Position numbers and translations under genes: made by a program | The notes under the pieces: generated by a model | What the model was told of the DNA's origin: nothing | Database searches by the model: none | Seen by the model: the letters and a program-made list of their open reading frames with translations, nothing else | Source of the DNA: Planctomycetota bacterium | GTDB lineage: Bacteria > Planctomycetota > JAJSAM01 > JAJVHW01 | Assembly (NCBI GenBank): GCA_024280885.1 | Contig: JAJRPF010000040.1 | Coordinates: forward strand, 21,434 to 85,433 | Direction: 5' to 3' | Length of the DNA: 64,000 bases | Shown: positions 36,581-45,278 of the stretch, piece after piece | How positions within the stretch are numbered: position 1 is the stretch's first letter | Layout of the letters: every line of letters starts with the position of its first letter

Positions 36581-36844
36581 ATGCAAACTGCCATTCGATC
36601 TGCCATCGACGGTTCCGGACGGCTTGTCGTGCCGAAGTCGATCCGGGACGACCTCGGGATCGTCGCGGGAACCCCGCTTCTGCTCTCCGTCCGTGATGGG
36701 CGGCTCGAGATCGAGCCCGTGTACGCGGAGATCCGCACCGTGGAAAGCGATGGGCTCGTTGTCGCGGAGCTGATCGAACCGCTGTCCCCGCTCAGCGAGG
36801 AACAAGTGCAGGCGACACGGCGCAGGGTCAGAGAGCGGCGCTGA
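36581..36844 (+). CDS. AbrB/SpoVT-type antitoxin (VapB-like)
   Basis: 87 residues from ATG 36581. The N-terminal swapped-hairpin DNA-binding domain is clear: AIDGSGRLVVPKSIRDDLGI, VAGTPLLLSVRDGRLEIEP. No ribosome site precedes the start. A TAATCT box at 36568-36573 stands 7 bases upstream of the ATG, so the mRNA may be leaderless. The stop TGA overlaps the toxin ATG by one base. As in other VapBC systems, it would neutralise the PIN toxin and repress the operon. Confidence 0.9.
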   Translation: MQTAIRSAIDGSGRLVVPKSIRDDLGIVAGTPLLLSVRDGRLEIEPVYAEIRTVESDGLVVAELIEPLSPLSEEQVQATRRRVRERR

Positions 36845-37317
36845 TGGCCGACGGCGCCGCCTCCGAGTCCGTCCCCGACTCGACCGCGGTGATGGCATTC
36901 GACTCTTCGGTGATCATCGCCGCGCTCTGTGCATGGCACGATCAACATGCGGCCGCACACAAAGCCGTGGCGGCGCTCCTCGGCGCAGGTTCTCCGCCCG
37001 TGATCCCCCACCACGCGCTGATCGAGGCCTACGCGGTCCTCACGCGCCTGCCCGCGGGATACCGCATCGCTCCCGCCGACGCCGAGCAGTTGCTGCGGCG
37101 GGCCTTTCACGGACGCGCGCGCATCGTCGCGAGTCGCGGCAACGTCACCTGGTCACTACTGCGCGATGCCGCAGAGAAGCGTGTCGCAGGCGGAGCGATC
37201 TACGACTTCCGCATTGTCCGTGCAGCGCGTAGCGCAGGCGCCACGCACCTGCTGACACTCAACGCGAGGGACTTCGAGCGACACGGTCTCGACGGTGTCG
37301 AGATCATCACTCCGTAG
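36844..37317 (+). CDS. vapC: PIN-domain ribonuclease toxin (VapC-like)
   Basis: 157 residues from ATG 36844, overlapping the antitoxin stop (TGATG). An internal ATG at 36892 (MAFDSSVIIAALC) gives the usual VapC length of about 140 and cannot be excluded. PIN acidic residues are in place: Asp in FDSSVIIA, Glu in ALIEAYAVLTRLP, Asp in IYDFRIVRAA and Asp in TLNARDFERHG. These form a Mg-dependent RNase site acting on tRNA or rRNA in known family members. The pair sits in the accessory stretch 29.5-37.4 kb. Confidence 0.92.
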   Translation: MADGAASESVPDSTAVMAFDSSVIIAALCAWHDQHAAAHKAVAALLGAGSPPVIPHHALIEAYAVLTRLPAGYRIAPADAEQLLRRAFHGRARIVASRGNVTWSLLRDAAEKRVAGGAIYDFRIVRAARSAGATHLLTLNARDFERHGLDGVEIITP

Positions 37318-37414
37318 CGCGAGCACAGAAGACCCGACATACCGTGCCAGGGCCTCGACGACGTTTGTGTTGACGTCGGGATCGACGGCCGCGCCGTCGG
37401 TCGCAAGGCGTGAT

Positions 37415-38491
37415 TCATGCGTCCGGCGGTGGCTCCCACACCGGCAACTCCGGGCGATCCTCCGGACGCGTCTCCCAGCGCTTGTGCAGCCACATCCAAT
37501 GGTCCGGGCGGGCGCGGATGGCGTCCTCGCCGAGCTTCGTGTATCGGTACGTCAACTCGTACGCAGCCTCGTCCTTGGGCAGGTCGGTCCGCGGGCGCAG
37601 GTGCCCCAGGAAGCGTGCCCGATACGTGGTCGGGGAGGTCCACTCGGCCACGCCGGGGACGATCGAGAGGCCCAGTCGCTGGGCGAGTGCCGCCGGTCCC
37701 AGCGGCGTATGCGCGAGGCGCCCGAAGAAGGGGACGAAGACGCCGTTCAAGCTCTGCACATCGTGGTCGGCCACCATCGCGACGGGACGGTTCTCGCGTA
37801 GGGTACGAACGAGGGCGCGTGTCTCGCCACGCTCGAGCGTCGCGCCACCGAGCTTCTTCCGCAACTCGATGAGGAGCCGCAGCGCGCCCTGATCGCCAGC
37901 GTCGGTCGAGAGGACCACGCAATTGAAGTGGTGCGAGAGCCACGTCGCACCGGCGTCCATGAGCCCGTAGTGGAAGGTGACGACAATGACGCCCTTGCCG
38001 ACAGCGAGCGCCTCCTGCATGTAGTGTTCGTTCTCGACCTCTACGCGCTCCAGGAAGCGCTCCGGCCCCATGCGGGCGAGAGTGGGCATGCTCGCGACGC
38101 CGCGCGCCATCAGGCGCACCGAGTTGCGCGCGATCTCATCGATCTCCGCGCCCGACTTCTCGGCGCCGAACGCGACGTTCAACTGCACGAGCAAGCGCTC
38201 GCGAACCGACGGCGAGAAGCGGTAGATCAGTCCACCGACAAGCCCGCCGATGCGCGCAGCAAGCCCGAGCGGAAGCCACCCAAGGATCGCGATCCCGGCC
38301 CGCAGCAGCGGCTCACGACGGTTCCGCCGCGACTGCCGGTCACGTCGGTTCTGGGCCTTGCGACGGGCCTGCTCCTGCGGCGTCTCGTCTGCGGGAGGGC
38401 GGCGACGGCCGCTCCGCGAGCGCTCCGCCGGGGCCACCTGGTCCGGTTCGGTACGAGCCTCAGGCTCCGTTCGGGGGGAATTCTCGTTCAA
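37415..38491 (-). CDS. LpxL/HtrB-family lipid acyltransferase
   Basis: 358 residues. The TTG start at 38491 overlaps the preceding stop (TTGA). A charged, Arg/Glu-rich N-terminal extension of about 60 residues precedes a membrane helix (LLRAGIAILGWLPLGLAARI). The acyltransferase HX4D motif is FHYGLMD, followed by the usual downstream block LRENRPVAMVADHD and the end WMWLHKRWETRPE (the family's W-x-H-[KR]-RW box). It transfers acyl chains to lipid A-type or other glycolipids at the inner membrane. Its last ten residues recur as a gene-end remnant at 24179-24245. The coupling to a cyclophilin lipoprotein is unusual. Confidence 0.92.
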   Translation of the reverse strand: MNENSPRTEPEARTEPDQVAPAERSRSGRRRPPADETPQEQARRKAQNRRDRQSRRNRREPLLRAGIAILGWLPLGLAARIGGLVGGLIYRFSPSVRERLLVQLNVAFGAEKSGAEIDEIARNSVRLMARGVASMPTLARMGPERFLERVEVENEHYMQEALAVGKGVIVVTFHYGLMDAGATWLSHHFNCVVLSTDAGDQGALRLLIELRKKLGGATLERGETRALVRTLRENRPVAMVADHDVQSLNGVFVPFFGRLAHTPLGPAALAQRLGLSIVPGVAEWTSPTTYRARFLGHLRPRTDLPKDEAAYELTYRYTKLGEDAIRARPDHWMWLHKRWETRPEDRPELPVWEPPPDA

Positions 38492-40608
38492 CGCGGCGGG
38501 AACCTCTCGATGGGGATGACGATCCTCACGCTCAGGATGCGGTCGTCAACGTCGATCTGGTCGATGACTTCGTTGCCGTCGATCAGGCGCCCGAACGCCG
38601 TGTAGTGAACATCGAGGTGCGGCGCACGCGAATGCATCACGAAGAGTTGGCAGCCGCCCGAGTCCGGATGCCCGGAGCGCGGCATGCCAAGCGTCCCCCG
38701 CTCGAAGGGGATGCGCGTCGGTTCGAGGGGCAAGGAGACCCCCGCGCTGCCGGATCCGTCGCCGCGCGGACAACCGCCCTGGATCACGAAGTCGGGGACC
38801 ACACGATGCCAGCTCAGCCCGTCGTAGCCGCCGCGTCCGGCGAACGCCGCCACATGCGCGACATGCAGCGGCGCCGCGTGATGGTCGAGTGCGAACGTCA
38901 TCGTCCCGCGCGTCGTCTCCATCACCATGTGCACGTTGGTCTCACCGCCATCGTCGGCGAAGAAGAGCATGTCGCGACCCGTCGTCCCGTCGCGCGCACG
39001 GCGTACCCCGCTGCGCGCACCACGCACGCCAGCCCGGCGCGGCGTCGGCGCTGCCACCCCGGCGAGCACCGCAAGGGCGTTCTCGGCCGCCATCGCGACG
39101 GAGGGATTCTCGTCGGCCATGTACGCACGCAGCAAATCGTGATCCCCCTCCGCACCCAACTTCCCGAGCGCATCGAGTGCCCCTTGGCGCGCATCTCCAC
39201 CGTCCCGGCCGGGGAAGCGCGCGGGGACGGCGCGCACGAGCGGCATCAGGGCGTCCATGCCATCGGCAGCCACGACGCCACACGCCACAGCGACCACCAC
39301 CGGGTCAGGGTCGTCTCGGAGAGCACGCGCGATGGCAGCGTCAACGAGCGGTCCCTCGCGTCCTTCCAGCTGCGCGAGAGCCGAATGGCGAACGCGCACA
39401 TGGGGGTCGTCGACGGCCAGGGCAACGAGGCGCGCTGTCGCCGAGTCCGCCTGCGCCTCGGGAGCGCCGCCGAGTGCGTCGCAGGCCGAGGCACGTACGA
39501 ACTCGGCCGGGTCCTCCATCATCTGCGACGTGAGCTCGTACGCATGGTCCGGATCAAGCTCCGCGAGTGCGGTGATCGCCGATCCCCGGACGAAGACGGA
39601 CTCGTCGTAGACGGCCATCTCCGCGATGCGGTCGTTCGCCACATCGGCGTCCAGCCGTGCAAGCGACTGAACCGCGGCGACGCGCACGTTGAAGTCCCGA
39701 GCATCGAGCAACGGGACGAGCAGCTCCGCCGTGTCCTCGTAGGAGGCGAGAGCGCGGCACGCGGCGATTGCGACCAGCGGACGCCCGGACGAGAGCGCCT
39801 TCTGCAGCGCGGCCCGCGCAGGCCCGTCGTCCGGCCACGGGGCGGACGTCGAACGTGCGAGTCCCATCGCCGCCGCGCGCATCACTTCCACGTACTCCGC
39901 CTGCTCCGAGACAGACGAGTTGAACCTGGCCGAGAGACCGAACGGATCGTCGTCGGAGTCCTCGCCGGTGAGCAGCCGTACCAGTGGCTGGATCACGGCC
40001 GGGTCCTTGACCGCGCGGCAGAGGTGGCCGAATCCCGCGCGCCCCTCGGCCTCGGGATGCTCCGCGTAGGTCAATAGGATCGGGTCCGGAAGCGTCATCG
40101 GCGCGGGACGCCCCCGCCACCGGTAGTGATTGAACAGGGCGTTCGGAACGCCCGGAGGTGCGTCGAACTCGCGCGCGAGACGGATGAGGGCACGCTCGAA
40201 CGCATCTCCAGCGCCGTTGCCGAGCCCCATCGCGGCCGCGGCGAGTACTTCCCGGGGCGCGTCGGCGGGCAGGTTGGCCACGAGGCGTCCCGCTGCGTTG
40301 TGTGCGCCGGAGATCGCGAGCGCGAACGCGGCCTCCGCGGCGACCTCCGCATCGGCGTCCGCCAGCATCGGGATGAGCGCGGCAGCAGCCTCGTCCCCGC
40401 CGATCCGGCCGAGGTCGCGCGCAGCATCGCGACGCACATGCGGATCGTCGCTCCGCGCGTCGGTGATGCGCGCCCTGGCCTCGTGGGCCGAGTACGGGTC
40501 CAGCGAGGGCGCAGCCTCGCGCCCCCCTCCCCGCGACGCGCAAGCGCCCACCGCGAGACCAAGAACGACACTGCTGAGCACGAAGCTGACCGTCGCCAGA
40601 AGTCGCAT
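38488..40608 (-). CDS. lipoprotein with HEAT repeats and C-terminal cyclophilin-type peptidyl-prolyl isomerase
   Basis: 706 residues from ATG 40608. Lipoprotein signal MRLLATVSFVLSSVVLGLAV with Cys in VGAC. Residues about 45-500 are HEAT-like repeats (HVRRDAARDLGRIGGDEAAA, VRVAAVQSLARLDAD, VFVRGSAITALAELD, VRVRHSALAQLEG). The last 150 residues are a cyclophilin domain of the short bacterial type: WHRVVPDFVIQGGCPRGDGS, GTLGMPRSGHPDSGGCQLFV and FGRLIDGNEVIDQI. It probably works as a periplasmic foldase with a protein-binding arm. It is coupled by overlap to the acyltransferase and divergent from rpmB. Confidence 0.88.
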   Translation of the reverse strand: MRLLATVSFVLSSVVLGLAVGACASRGGGREAAPSLDPYSAHEARARITDARSDDPHVRRDAARDLGRIGGDEAAAALIPMLADADAEVAAEAAFALAISGAHNAAGRLVANLPADAPREVLAAAAMGLGNGAGDAFERALIRLAREFDAPPGVPNALFNHYRWRGRPAPMTLPDPILLTYAEHPEAEGRAGFGHLCRAVKDPAVIQPLVRLLTGEDSDDDPFGLSARFNSSVSEQAEYVEVMRAAAMGLARSTSAPWPDDGPARAALQKALSSGRPLVAIAACRALASYEDTAELLVPLLDARDFNVRVAAVQSLARLDADVANDRIAEMAVYDESVFVRGSAITALAELDPDHAYELTSQMMEDPAEFVRASACDALGGAPEAQADSATARLVALAVDDPHVRVRHSALAQLEGREGPLVDAAIARALRDDPDPVVVAVACGVVAADGMDALMPLVRAVPARFPGRDGGDARQGALDALGKLGAEGDHDLLRAYMADENPSVAMAAENALAVLAGVAAPTPRRAGVRGARSGVRRARDGTTGRDMLFFADDGGETNVHMVMETTRGTMTFALDHHAAPLHVAHVAAFAGRGGYDGLSWHRVVPDFVIQGGCPRGDGSGSAGVSLPLEPTRIPFERGTLGMPRSGHPDSGGCQLFVMHSRAPHLDVHYTAFGRLIDGNEVIDQIDVDDRILSVRIVIPIERFPPR

Positions 40609-40624
40609 TCGCCCCGTGCGTTCC

Positions 40625-40652
40625 TTGCCAAGCCCCGACCGGTGGGTAATCT
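40625..40652 (+). promoter_or_regulatory. promoter of rpmB
   Basis: TTGCCA (40625-40630), a 16-base spacer and TAATCT (40647-40652), 62 bases upstream of the rpmB ATG. It is the best -35/-10 pair in the window and is placed in a divergent intergenic region. Confidence 0.6.
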
Positions 40653-40714
40653 GCGCCGTTTCCAAGTGGGAATCTCCCCAGAGTTCGACAAGAGCACGTT
40701 CGAGGTAAGTCACC

Positions 40715-40948
40715 ATGGCACGCAAATGTGAAATCTGCGATAAGCGTACCCGGGTCGGCAATCAGATCGAACGTCGCGGTATCACAAAGAAGAAGGGCGG
40801 CATCGGCCTGCGGATCACGAGCCGCACTCGCCGCAAGTTCAAGCCCAACATCCAGAAGGTGCGGGTACTTGAGAACGACGGCAAGACGGCCGTCCGCAAG
40901 AAGGTCTGCACGCGCTGCATCAAGGCTGGGAAGATCGCCAAGCGGTAG
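40715..40948 (+). CDS. rpmB: 50S ribosomal protein L28
   Basis: 77 residues, ATG 40715. Typical L28: MARKCEICDKRTRVGNQIER, the basic core ITSRTRRKFKPNIQKVR and the C-terminal VCTRCIKAGKIAKR. Both CxxC pairs (CEIC and CTRC) are present, so this is the zinc-binding form. It binds 23S rRNA near the E site of the large subunit. It is monocistronic, with its own promoter and terminator. Confidence 0.98.
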   Translation: MARKCEICDKRTRVGNQIERRGITKKKGGIGLRITSRTRRKFKPNIQKVRVLENDGKTAVRKKVCTRCIKAGKIAKR

Positions 40949-40963
40949 ACTCGCGCCAGCGAC

Positions 40964-40999
40964 AAGCAGGGCCGTCCTCACGCGAGGGCGGCCCTGCTT
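40964..40999 (+). terminator. rho-independent-type terminator of rpmB
   Basis: A 16-base stem (AAGCAGGGCCGTCCTC / GAGGGCGGCCCTGCTT, one G-T-type mismatch) closed by the loop ACGC, 16 bases after the rpmB stop. The following T-tract is weak (GATTCCATCTTGATTCC). Confidence 0.75.
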
Positions 41000-41112
41000 G
41001 ATTCCATCTTGATTCCAACGTGTCCTTCTTGATCCCGACCTGTACCGGCCCGCTGCATACTGGGCGGTGAGCGGCGGTCGGCGGAGGTCGCAAGCGCTCA
41101 GGGAGGCCGATC

Positions 41113-41649
41113 ATGCGCTCGACTCACTTGGTGATGATCCTCGTTGCTGGCCTTGCGACGACGGCCTGCGAATCGACTCGGACTCTGGAAGTCGCCGTCT
41201 ACGAGGACGCATCCGGGGACGACGGGTTGATCTTCCACAAGGAGGTGTGGGGCGAGATCAGCGTCACGCCCGTGGAGTACCGGCCAGTGCCAAACGCGTG
41301 CGTCGCCGTGTGGGATAATGCGCCGGATGAAGATGAGCCGACGCGAGGCTGCGCCACGGCTCCCTCCACCGCGGGGCATGGTCGTGGGCGCGACTGGCCG
41401 GTCCTCTTGCGCTCGGACGCAGTCGGTGCGGCGGCGTACCAGGAACTGCGCATCCACGTCGTCCCAATCGTCGGCACCGGTGTCGTCCGCCGGCACGTCG
41501 TGATCACCGCACCCGGGTTCACGCCGCGATCGTTCGACGTGGAGATCAGCGCCTCGGCGCGGAACACCCTGGTCGTGCCGTTGACGCGCACGCGGATCTC
41601 TGGCGCGGTGCCGTTGCCACCCTCGATCGACCCCGACGCCACACCGTAG
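41113..41649 (+). CDS. small lipoprotein of unknown function
   Basis: 178 residues from ATG 41113 with a ribosome site (GGGAGG, 7 bases upstream). Signal MRSTHLVMILVAGLATTACE with lipobox ATTAC. The mature part begins STRTLEVAVYEDASGDDGLI and continues as a single beta-sandwich-like domain with a low-complexity acidic loop. The end is proline-rich. It is co-transcribed with the next gene (stop and start overlap by one base). No family recognised. Confidence 0.72.
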   Translation: MRSTHLVMILVAGLATTACESTRTLEVAVYEDASGDDGLIFHKEVWGEISVTPVEYRPVPNACVAVWDNAPDEDEPTRGCATAPSTAGHGRGRDWPVLLRSDAVGAAAYQELRIHVVPIVGTGVVRRHVVITAPGFTPRSFDVEISASARNTLVVPLTRTRISGAVPLPPSIDPDATP

Positions 41650-42068
41650 TGCCGTGCGTCGTCAGCTTTCTGCGCGTCCTCGCTCACACCGGGCTCTTCG
41701 TCACCCTCGCCTTCTGGATGTCTCTCCTCGGCGTCCTCGGCTTGTGGAGCGTCACCGAGACGCCCGGGTGGTGCGCCGTCTACTTCGTCGGCCTCGCGTT
41801 CCATGCGCTGCTCCTGCGGAAGCCAACGCGCACGCGCGCCGGGTTCGAGGCATGGTGCATCGCGGGCCTCGTCGCGCTACTCGTCGTCGTGCAGATGGAG
41901 CACGCGGATTGGCCGTTCCACACGCGCAAGATCGGGGGCTGGAACAGCGTCCTCGACGGCGGTGAGCCGAATTGGACGCTCTGGCCCTACGTCCACCTCG
42001 CCCTGTGGTGGCCGATCTGGTGGATCACGCGCGCGCTCCCCTGGCCACGAACGTCGCCCACGACCTGA
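41649..42068 (+). CDS. small integral membrane protein
   Basis: 139 residues from a GTG that overlaps the preceding TAG (TAGTG). Four hydrophobic helices: about 7-30 (LAHTGLFVTLAFWMSLLGVL), 40-56, 66-82 (WCIAGLVALLVVVQM) and 110-128 (LWPYVHLALWWPIWWITRAL). It is aromatic-rich near the C-terminus. No known motif. The overlap suggests that the lipoprotein and this protein work together in the envelope. Confidence 0.65.
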   Translation: MPCVVSFLRVLAHTGLFVTLAFWMSLLGVLGLWSVTETPGWCAVYFVGLAFHALLLRKPTRTRAGFEAWCIAGLVALLVVVQMEHADWPFHTRKIGGWNSVLDGGEPNWTLWPYVHLALWWPIWWITRALPWPRTSPTT

Positions 42069-42172
42069 GCCGCGTTCGGGACGTTCAGGTCGGGGCGGCA
42101 TGCTCTCGCGCATTCGCTTCGCGGACCGCCCTGCTACGCTCGTGAGACGGAGACGTTCCGGGAGGTTCTCAG

Positions 42173-44122
42173 ATGGGACGAGCGACGGTGGCAGGACTTG
42201 GTCTTGCAGGACTCGGAGTGGCCGTGCTCGCATTCGGCGCCGGCGTCGCGGTGGGCATGGCGCTCGGGGATGGCGCAGTCGAGCCGGATACGGCACCGGA
42301 GAGAGAGGTGCTGGCGCCCGCCACGACGTCCAGCGCTGACGCGCCGCACACCGAGCGCCGCCACGCGCGCACGCCAAGTGTCGCCACTGTTCCGGACGCG
42401 CTTGGAGCTCTCGATCCCGGGCTCCCCACAACCGGCACGGGAGTCATCACCGGCCATGTGAGCTGGGACGAAGGCAGAAAACCACTCGCCGGAGTCCGGA
42501 TCGTCGCCACCGCGCGCGTTCCGGACGCGTGGGAGTTCCCGGGATCGAAGTTCCCGGGATCGCAGGGGACGCTCGAGGAGCGCGTCGGCTACTACGCGCG
42601 GAGGTTCCGCTGGGACGACGCCACACGACGCGAGGCCACGACGGATGCCGACGGCGCCTACTCCGTCGAGGGGCTCTCTGACGTCGCGTATCGGCTCAAC
42701 GCGAAGGTGAGCGGTTTCAAGGTGCGCCGAATTCCCGGTGCCGAGACGTACGTTCCGCCGGGGAGCGTGGTCGATCTCGTCGCCTCGCCGCGGACGAAGG
42801 TGACGCTTCGGGTCCATGGCCCGGACGGAACGATCCCCGAGAACGTGCAGATCAACCTCGCGGCGGGAGGTCAGAGATCCAGTCGCGGCTGGTCGCCGAA
42901 GTATCCGGAACTCGAGCTCGAACCCGGGTCGAATACAATGGTGGTGAAGGCCGGGGAATTCAACGAGTTGAGATCGATACCGCAGCGGCTCGACATCAAG
43001 CCGGGCGACGGACCGCGCCAGATCGACGTGAAAGTTCGAAGCGCACCGGGGATCGGCGGCCGCATCTCGATCGAGGGCCCCACTCCCCCGCCTCGGATCA
43101 ACGTCTGGTATCTGCGCATCCGGCGCGGGTCGAGCCCGACGAAGCAGCAGGTCGTCGCGTCAGGGGAGTCGATCGACCCGAGCGGATCGAATGGGACGTA
43201 TCGATACGCGCTGACCGATCTAGCCGCCGGGTCGTATGCGATCGGCGTGGGGCGGCAGTGGAGAACGATCGATGTGCTCGAGATCGTCCACGTCGGCGAG
43301 GAGTTCGTGCGCACGGACTTGACCCTCCCGGACCTCGACCGGAACGCCTGCCTCGAACTCTCCGTGCGCGCACCCGACGGCAGCCTGCTCACGGATGTCG
43401 GTGTGACACTCGTATGGACCTCTGCGTTCACATCGTCGTCAATGGGCTCAAACGTCAGCGTTCGTGCCGACGGTCTGCTCTGGGTCCCATTCGTCGCGAC
43501 CCATGACGCAGCGACCGGGACGCACACCGTCGGTGTCCGGAGCACCGACTACGGGACCATTGTCCGCGAGTTCACGCCGTCGCCCGGTGCGCGGCTCACG
43601 ATCCAATTCGCCGAGCCCGCGAGAGCGACCGTGAGCGTCAGTGGCCACCAAGGCAGTCCAGCCGAGGGGCGTGTCGCGGTCGGTATCCGTAGCGTGGCGC
43701 AGCGCCAGAACCAGAATCAGAATCAGGATCAGACGCAGGCAAGCGTGGACGCGAAGGGGCAGGCCCTGCTCCCTCCGCTCGCGCCGGGAGAGTATCTACT
43801 CCGCCTGCGGCTGGCCTCCGCCTCCCGCGCCGGGCGGGTCCTCGTGGAGCGACGGGTGACTGTCACTTCCGGCAACAACGAACTCGCGGTGGCCATGCCG
43901 CCGCTCCACACGCTGACCATCGATCTATCCGGGGAAATCGGAAGCCGCACGCTCTCCGTCAACCGCGACGGCGAGTACACCTTCGAAATGCAGTCCCCGG
44001 ACAAGAACGGGCGCGTCATCTTCGATCTGCTGCCCGCCGGTGAGTACACGATCCAGGTCTACGACGGATCGGAAGCGCCGAAGAAGGTGCGCATCCCCGA
44101 GACGACGCATGTGACCTTCTGA
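42173..44122 (+). CDS. membrane-anchored protein with CnaB-like repeats
   Basis: 649 residues from ATG 42173 with a GGAGG site 11 bases upstream. One N-terminal hydrophobic segment (LGLAGLGVAVLAFGAGVAVG) acts as anchor. A Thr/Ser/Ala-rich stretch is followed by about five carboxypeptidase-regulatory-like repeats (TTDADGAYSVEGLSDVAYRL, DLAAGSYAIGVGRQWRTIDV, LPAGEYTIQVYDG). A Gln/Asn run (QRQNQNQNQDQTQ, near residue 510) interrupts one domain. No enzyme residues are seen. It belongs to the same style of surface protein as 1-2527, 16926-19547 and the sigma fusion. Confidence 0.83.
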   Translation: MGRATVAGLGLAGLGVAVLAFGAGVAVGMALGDGAVEPDTAPEREVLAPATTSSADAPHTERRHARTPSVATVPDALGALDPGLPTTGTGVITGHVSWDEGRKPLAGVRIVATARVPDAWEFPGSKFPGSQGTLEERVGYYARRFRWDDATRREATTDADGAYSVEGLSDVAYRLNAKVSGFKVRRIPGAETYVPPGSVVDLVASPRTKVTLRVHGPDGTIPENVQINLAAGGQRSSRGWSPKYPELELEPGSNTMVVKAGEFNELRSIPQRLDIKPGDGPRQIDVKVRSAPGIGGRISIEGPTPPPRINVWYLRIRRGSSPTKQQVVASGESIDPSGSNGTYRYALTDLAAGSYAIGVGRQWRTIDVLEIVHVGEEFVRTDLTLPDLDRNACLELSVRAPDGSLLTDVGVTLVWTSAFTSSSMGSNVSVRADGLLWVPFVATHDAATGTHTVGVRSTDYGTIVREFTPSPGARLTIQFAEPARATVSVSGHQGSPAEGRVAVGIRSVAQRQNQNQNQDQTQASVDAKGQALLPPLAPGEYLLRLRLASASRAGRVLVERRVTVTSGNNELAVAMPPLHTLTIDLSGEIGSRTLSVNRDGEYTFEMQSPDKNGRVIFDLLPAGEYTIQVYDGSEAPKKVRIPETTHVTF

Positions 44123-44162
44123 GTGCGGCGCCCCGACGGAATCGTCAGTGAAAGCTCGACGA

Positions 44163-45278
44163 TCAGCGGAAGCGGCGGCGGCGGGAGCGGCGGCGGGTCT
44201 TGATGAGCGGCTCCGGCTCCCAGTTTCCGTCGATGACATCCTGCAACTCGACGATCAGCTCGGTCGGTGACCCGTAGCGATCGTCGCGGTCCTTCGAGAG
44301 CAGGCACTCGCAGACGGCGGCGCAACCGGGCGGCACGTCGGCTCGGCGGTCTCGGACGGGAACGAGCGGCTCGGTCAGGTGCTTCGCCATGATCACCGCG
44401 TGGGTCGGCCCCGCGAACGGCGGACGGCCCGTGAGTGCGTGGTAGAAAGTCGCGCCGAGCGAGTAGAGGTCGGAACGGATGTCGATGTCGGCCTGGCCGC
44501 GGGCCTGCTCGGGCGAGATGTAGAGCGGGGTGCCCATCGCGCGGCCCTCGGACGTGTCGCCGCCGTCCTCGTCGACGTGCTTCGCCAGCCCCAGATCACA
44601 GAGTTTCGCGACGCCGCCCTTCAGCGTGATGATCACGTTGGCTGGCTTGACATCGCGATGAATGAGCCCGTGGCGATCCGCGTGTTCGAGGGCTCGGGCG
44701 ACCTGGAGAATGAGCTTCGCCGATGTCATCGGGTCCACTGGGAGCGTGTCCTGCAGCATGTCGAGCAGGGTCGGGCCCTCGACGAACTCCATGACGAAGT
44801 AGTGAAATTCACCCGCCTGGCCGACGTCGATTCCGGACACGACGTTGGCGTGGTTGAGCTTGGCGACCGCGCGCGCCTCGCGCAGGAAGCGCTTCAGGAA
44901 ACGCTCGTTGTGCGCCAGGCGCGGCGAGAGAACCTTGATCGCGACGGGCCGATGGAGGGAGAGCTGCTCGGCCTTGAAGACCGCGCCCATCGAGCCCTCG
45001 CCCATCAGCTTCTCGAGGCGATAGCCCTCGATCAAGCCACGTGGGATCTTGCCCCACTGCTGCACGATGCCGCCCGGCCGCGGCTTCACGTCGGGCGGCA
45101 TCTTGCGCGTGGCGGCGACGGGGATCGGTGCCGTCTCGGGCTCGGCTTCCGAACCCGCTGCGCGCTTCTTCGTGGCCGGCCCGGACGAGCCCGAATTGGA
45201 GCCACCCGGAATGGGCGCCGCCTCCGGCTCCTCCCGTCCGGGGAGCTTCACCCGCTTGCGTCGTCGCATGGCACTCAC
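44163..45278 (-). CDS. PknB-type serine/threonine protein kinase
   Basis: 371 residues from GTG 45278, overlapping the ybeY stop (GTGA); ATG 45269 is an alternative. The N-terminal 80 residues are charged and Pro-rich. The kinase domain (about 85-350) is complete: glycine loop MGEGSMGAVFKA, lysine VAIKVLS, hinge VMEFVEGPTLLDML, catalytic loop HRDVKPANVII, DLGLAKHV (DLG for DFG, common in bacterial kinases) and MGTPLYISPEQARG. The C-terminal tail is Arg-rich (RRRSRRRRF) with no membrane helix. It is a soluble kinase that could supply phosphothreonines to the FHA proteins, though these lie 28 kb away. Confidence 0.95.
   Translation of the reverse strand: MSAMRRRKRVKLPGREEPEAAPIPGGSNSGSSGPATKKRAAGSEAEPETAPIPVAATRKMPPDVKPRPGGIVQQWGKIPRGLIEGYRLEKLMGEGSMGAVFKAEQLSLHRPVAIKVLSPRLAHNERFLKRFLREARAVAKLNHANVVSGIDVGQAGEFHYFVMEFVEGPTLLDMLQDTLPVDPMTSAKLILQVARALEHADRHGLIHRDVKPANVIITLKGGVAKLCDLGLAKHVDEDGGDTSEGRAMGTPLYISPEQARGQADIDIRSDLYSLGATFYHALTGRPPFAGPTHAVIMAKHLTEPLVPVRDRRADVPPGCAAVCECLLSKDRDDRYGSPTELIVELQDVIDGNWEPEPLIKTRRRSRRRRFR

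Noticed and set aside
38605..40077. 490-codon plus-strand frame
   Set aside because: Antisense to the HEAT-cyclophilin gene; Arg/His-rich shadow.
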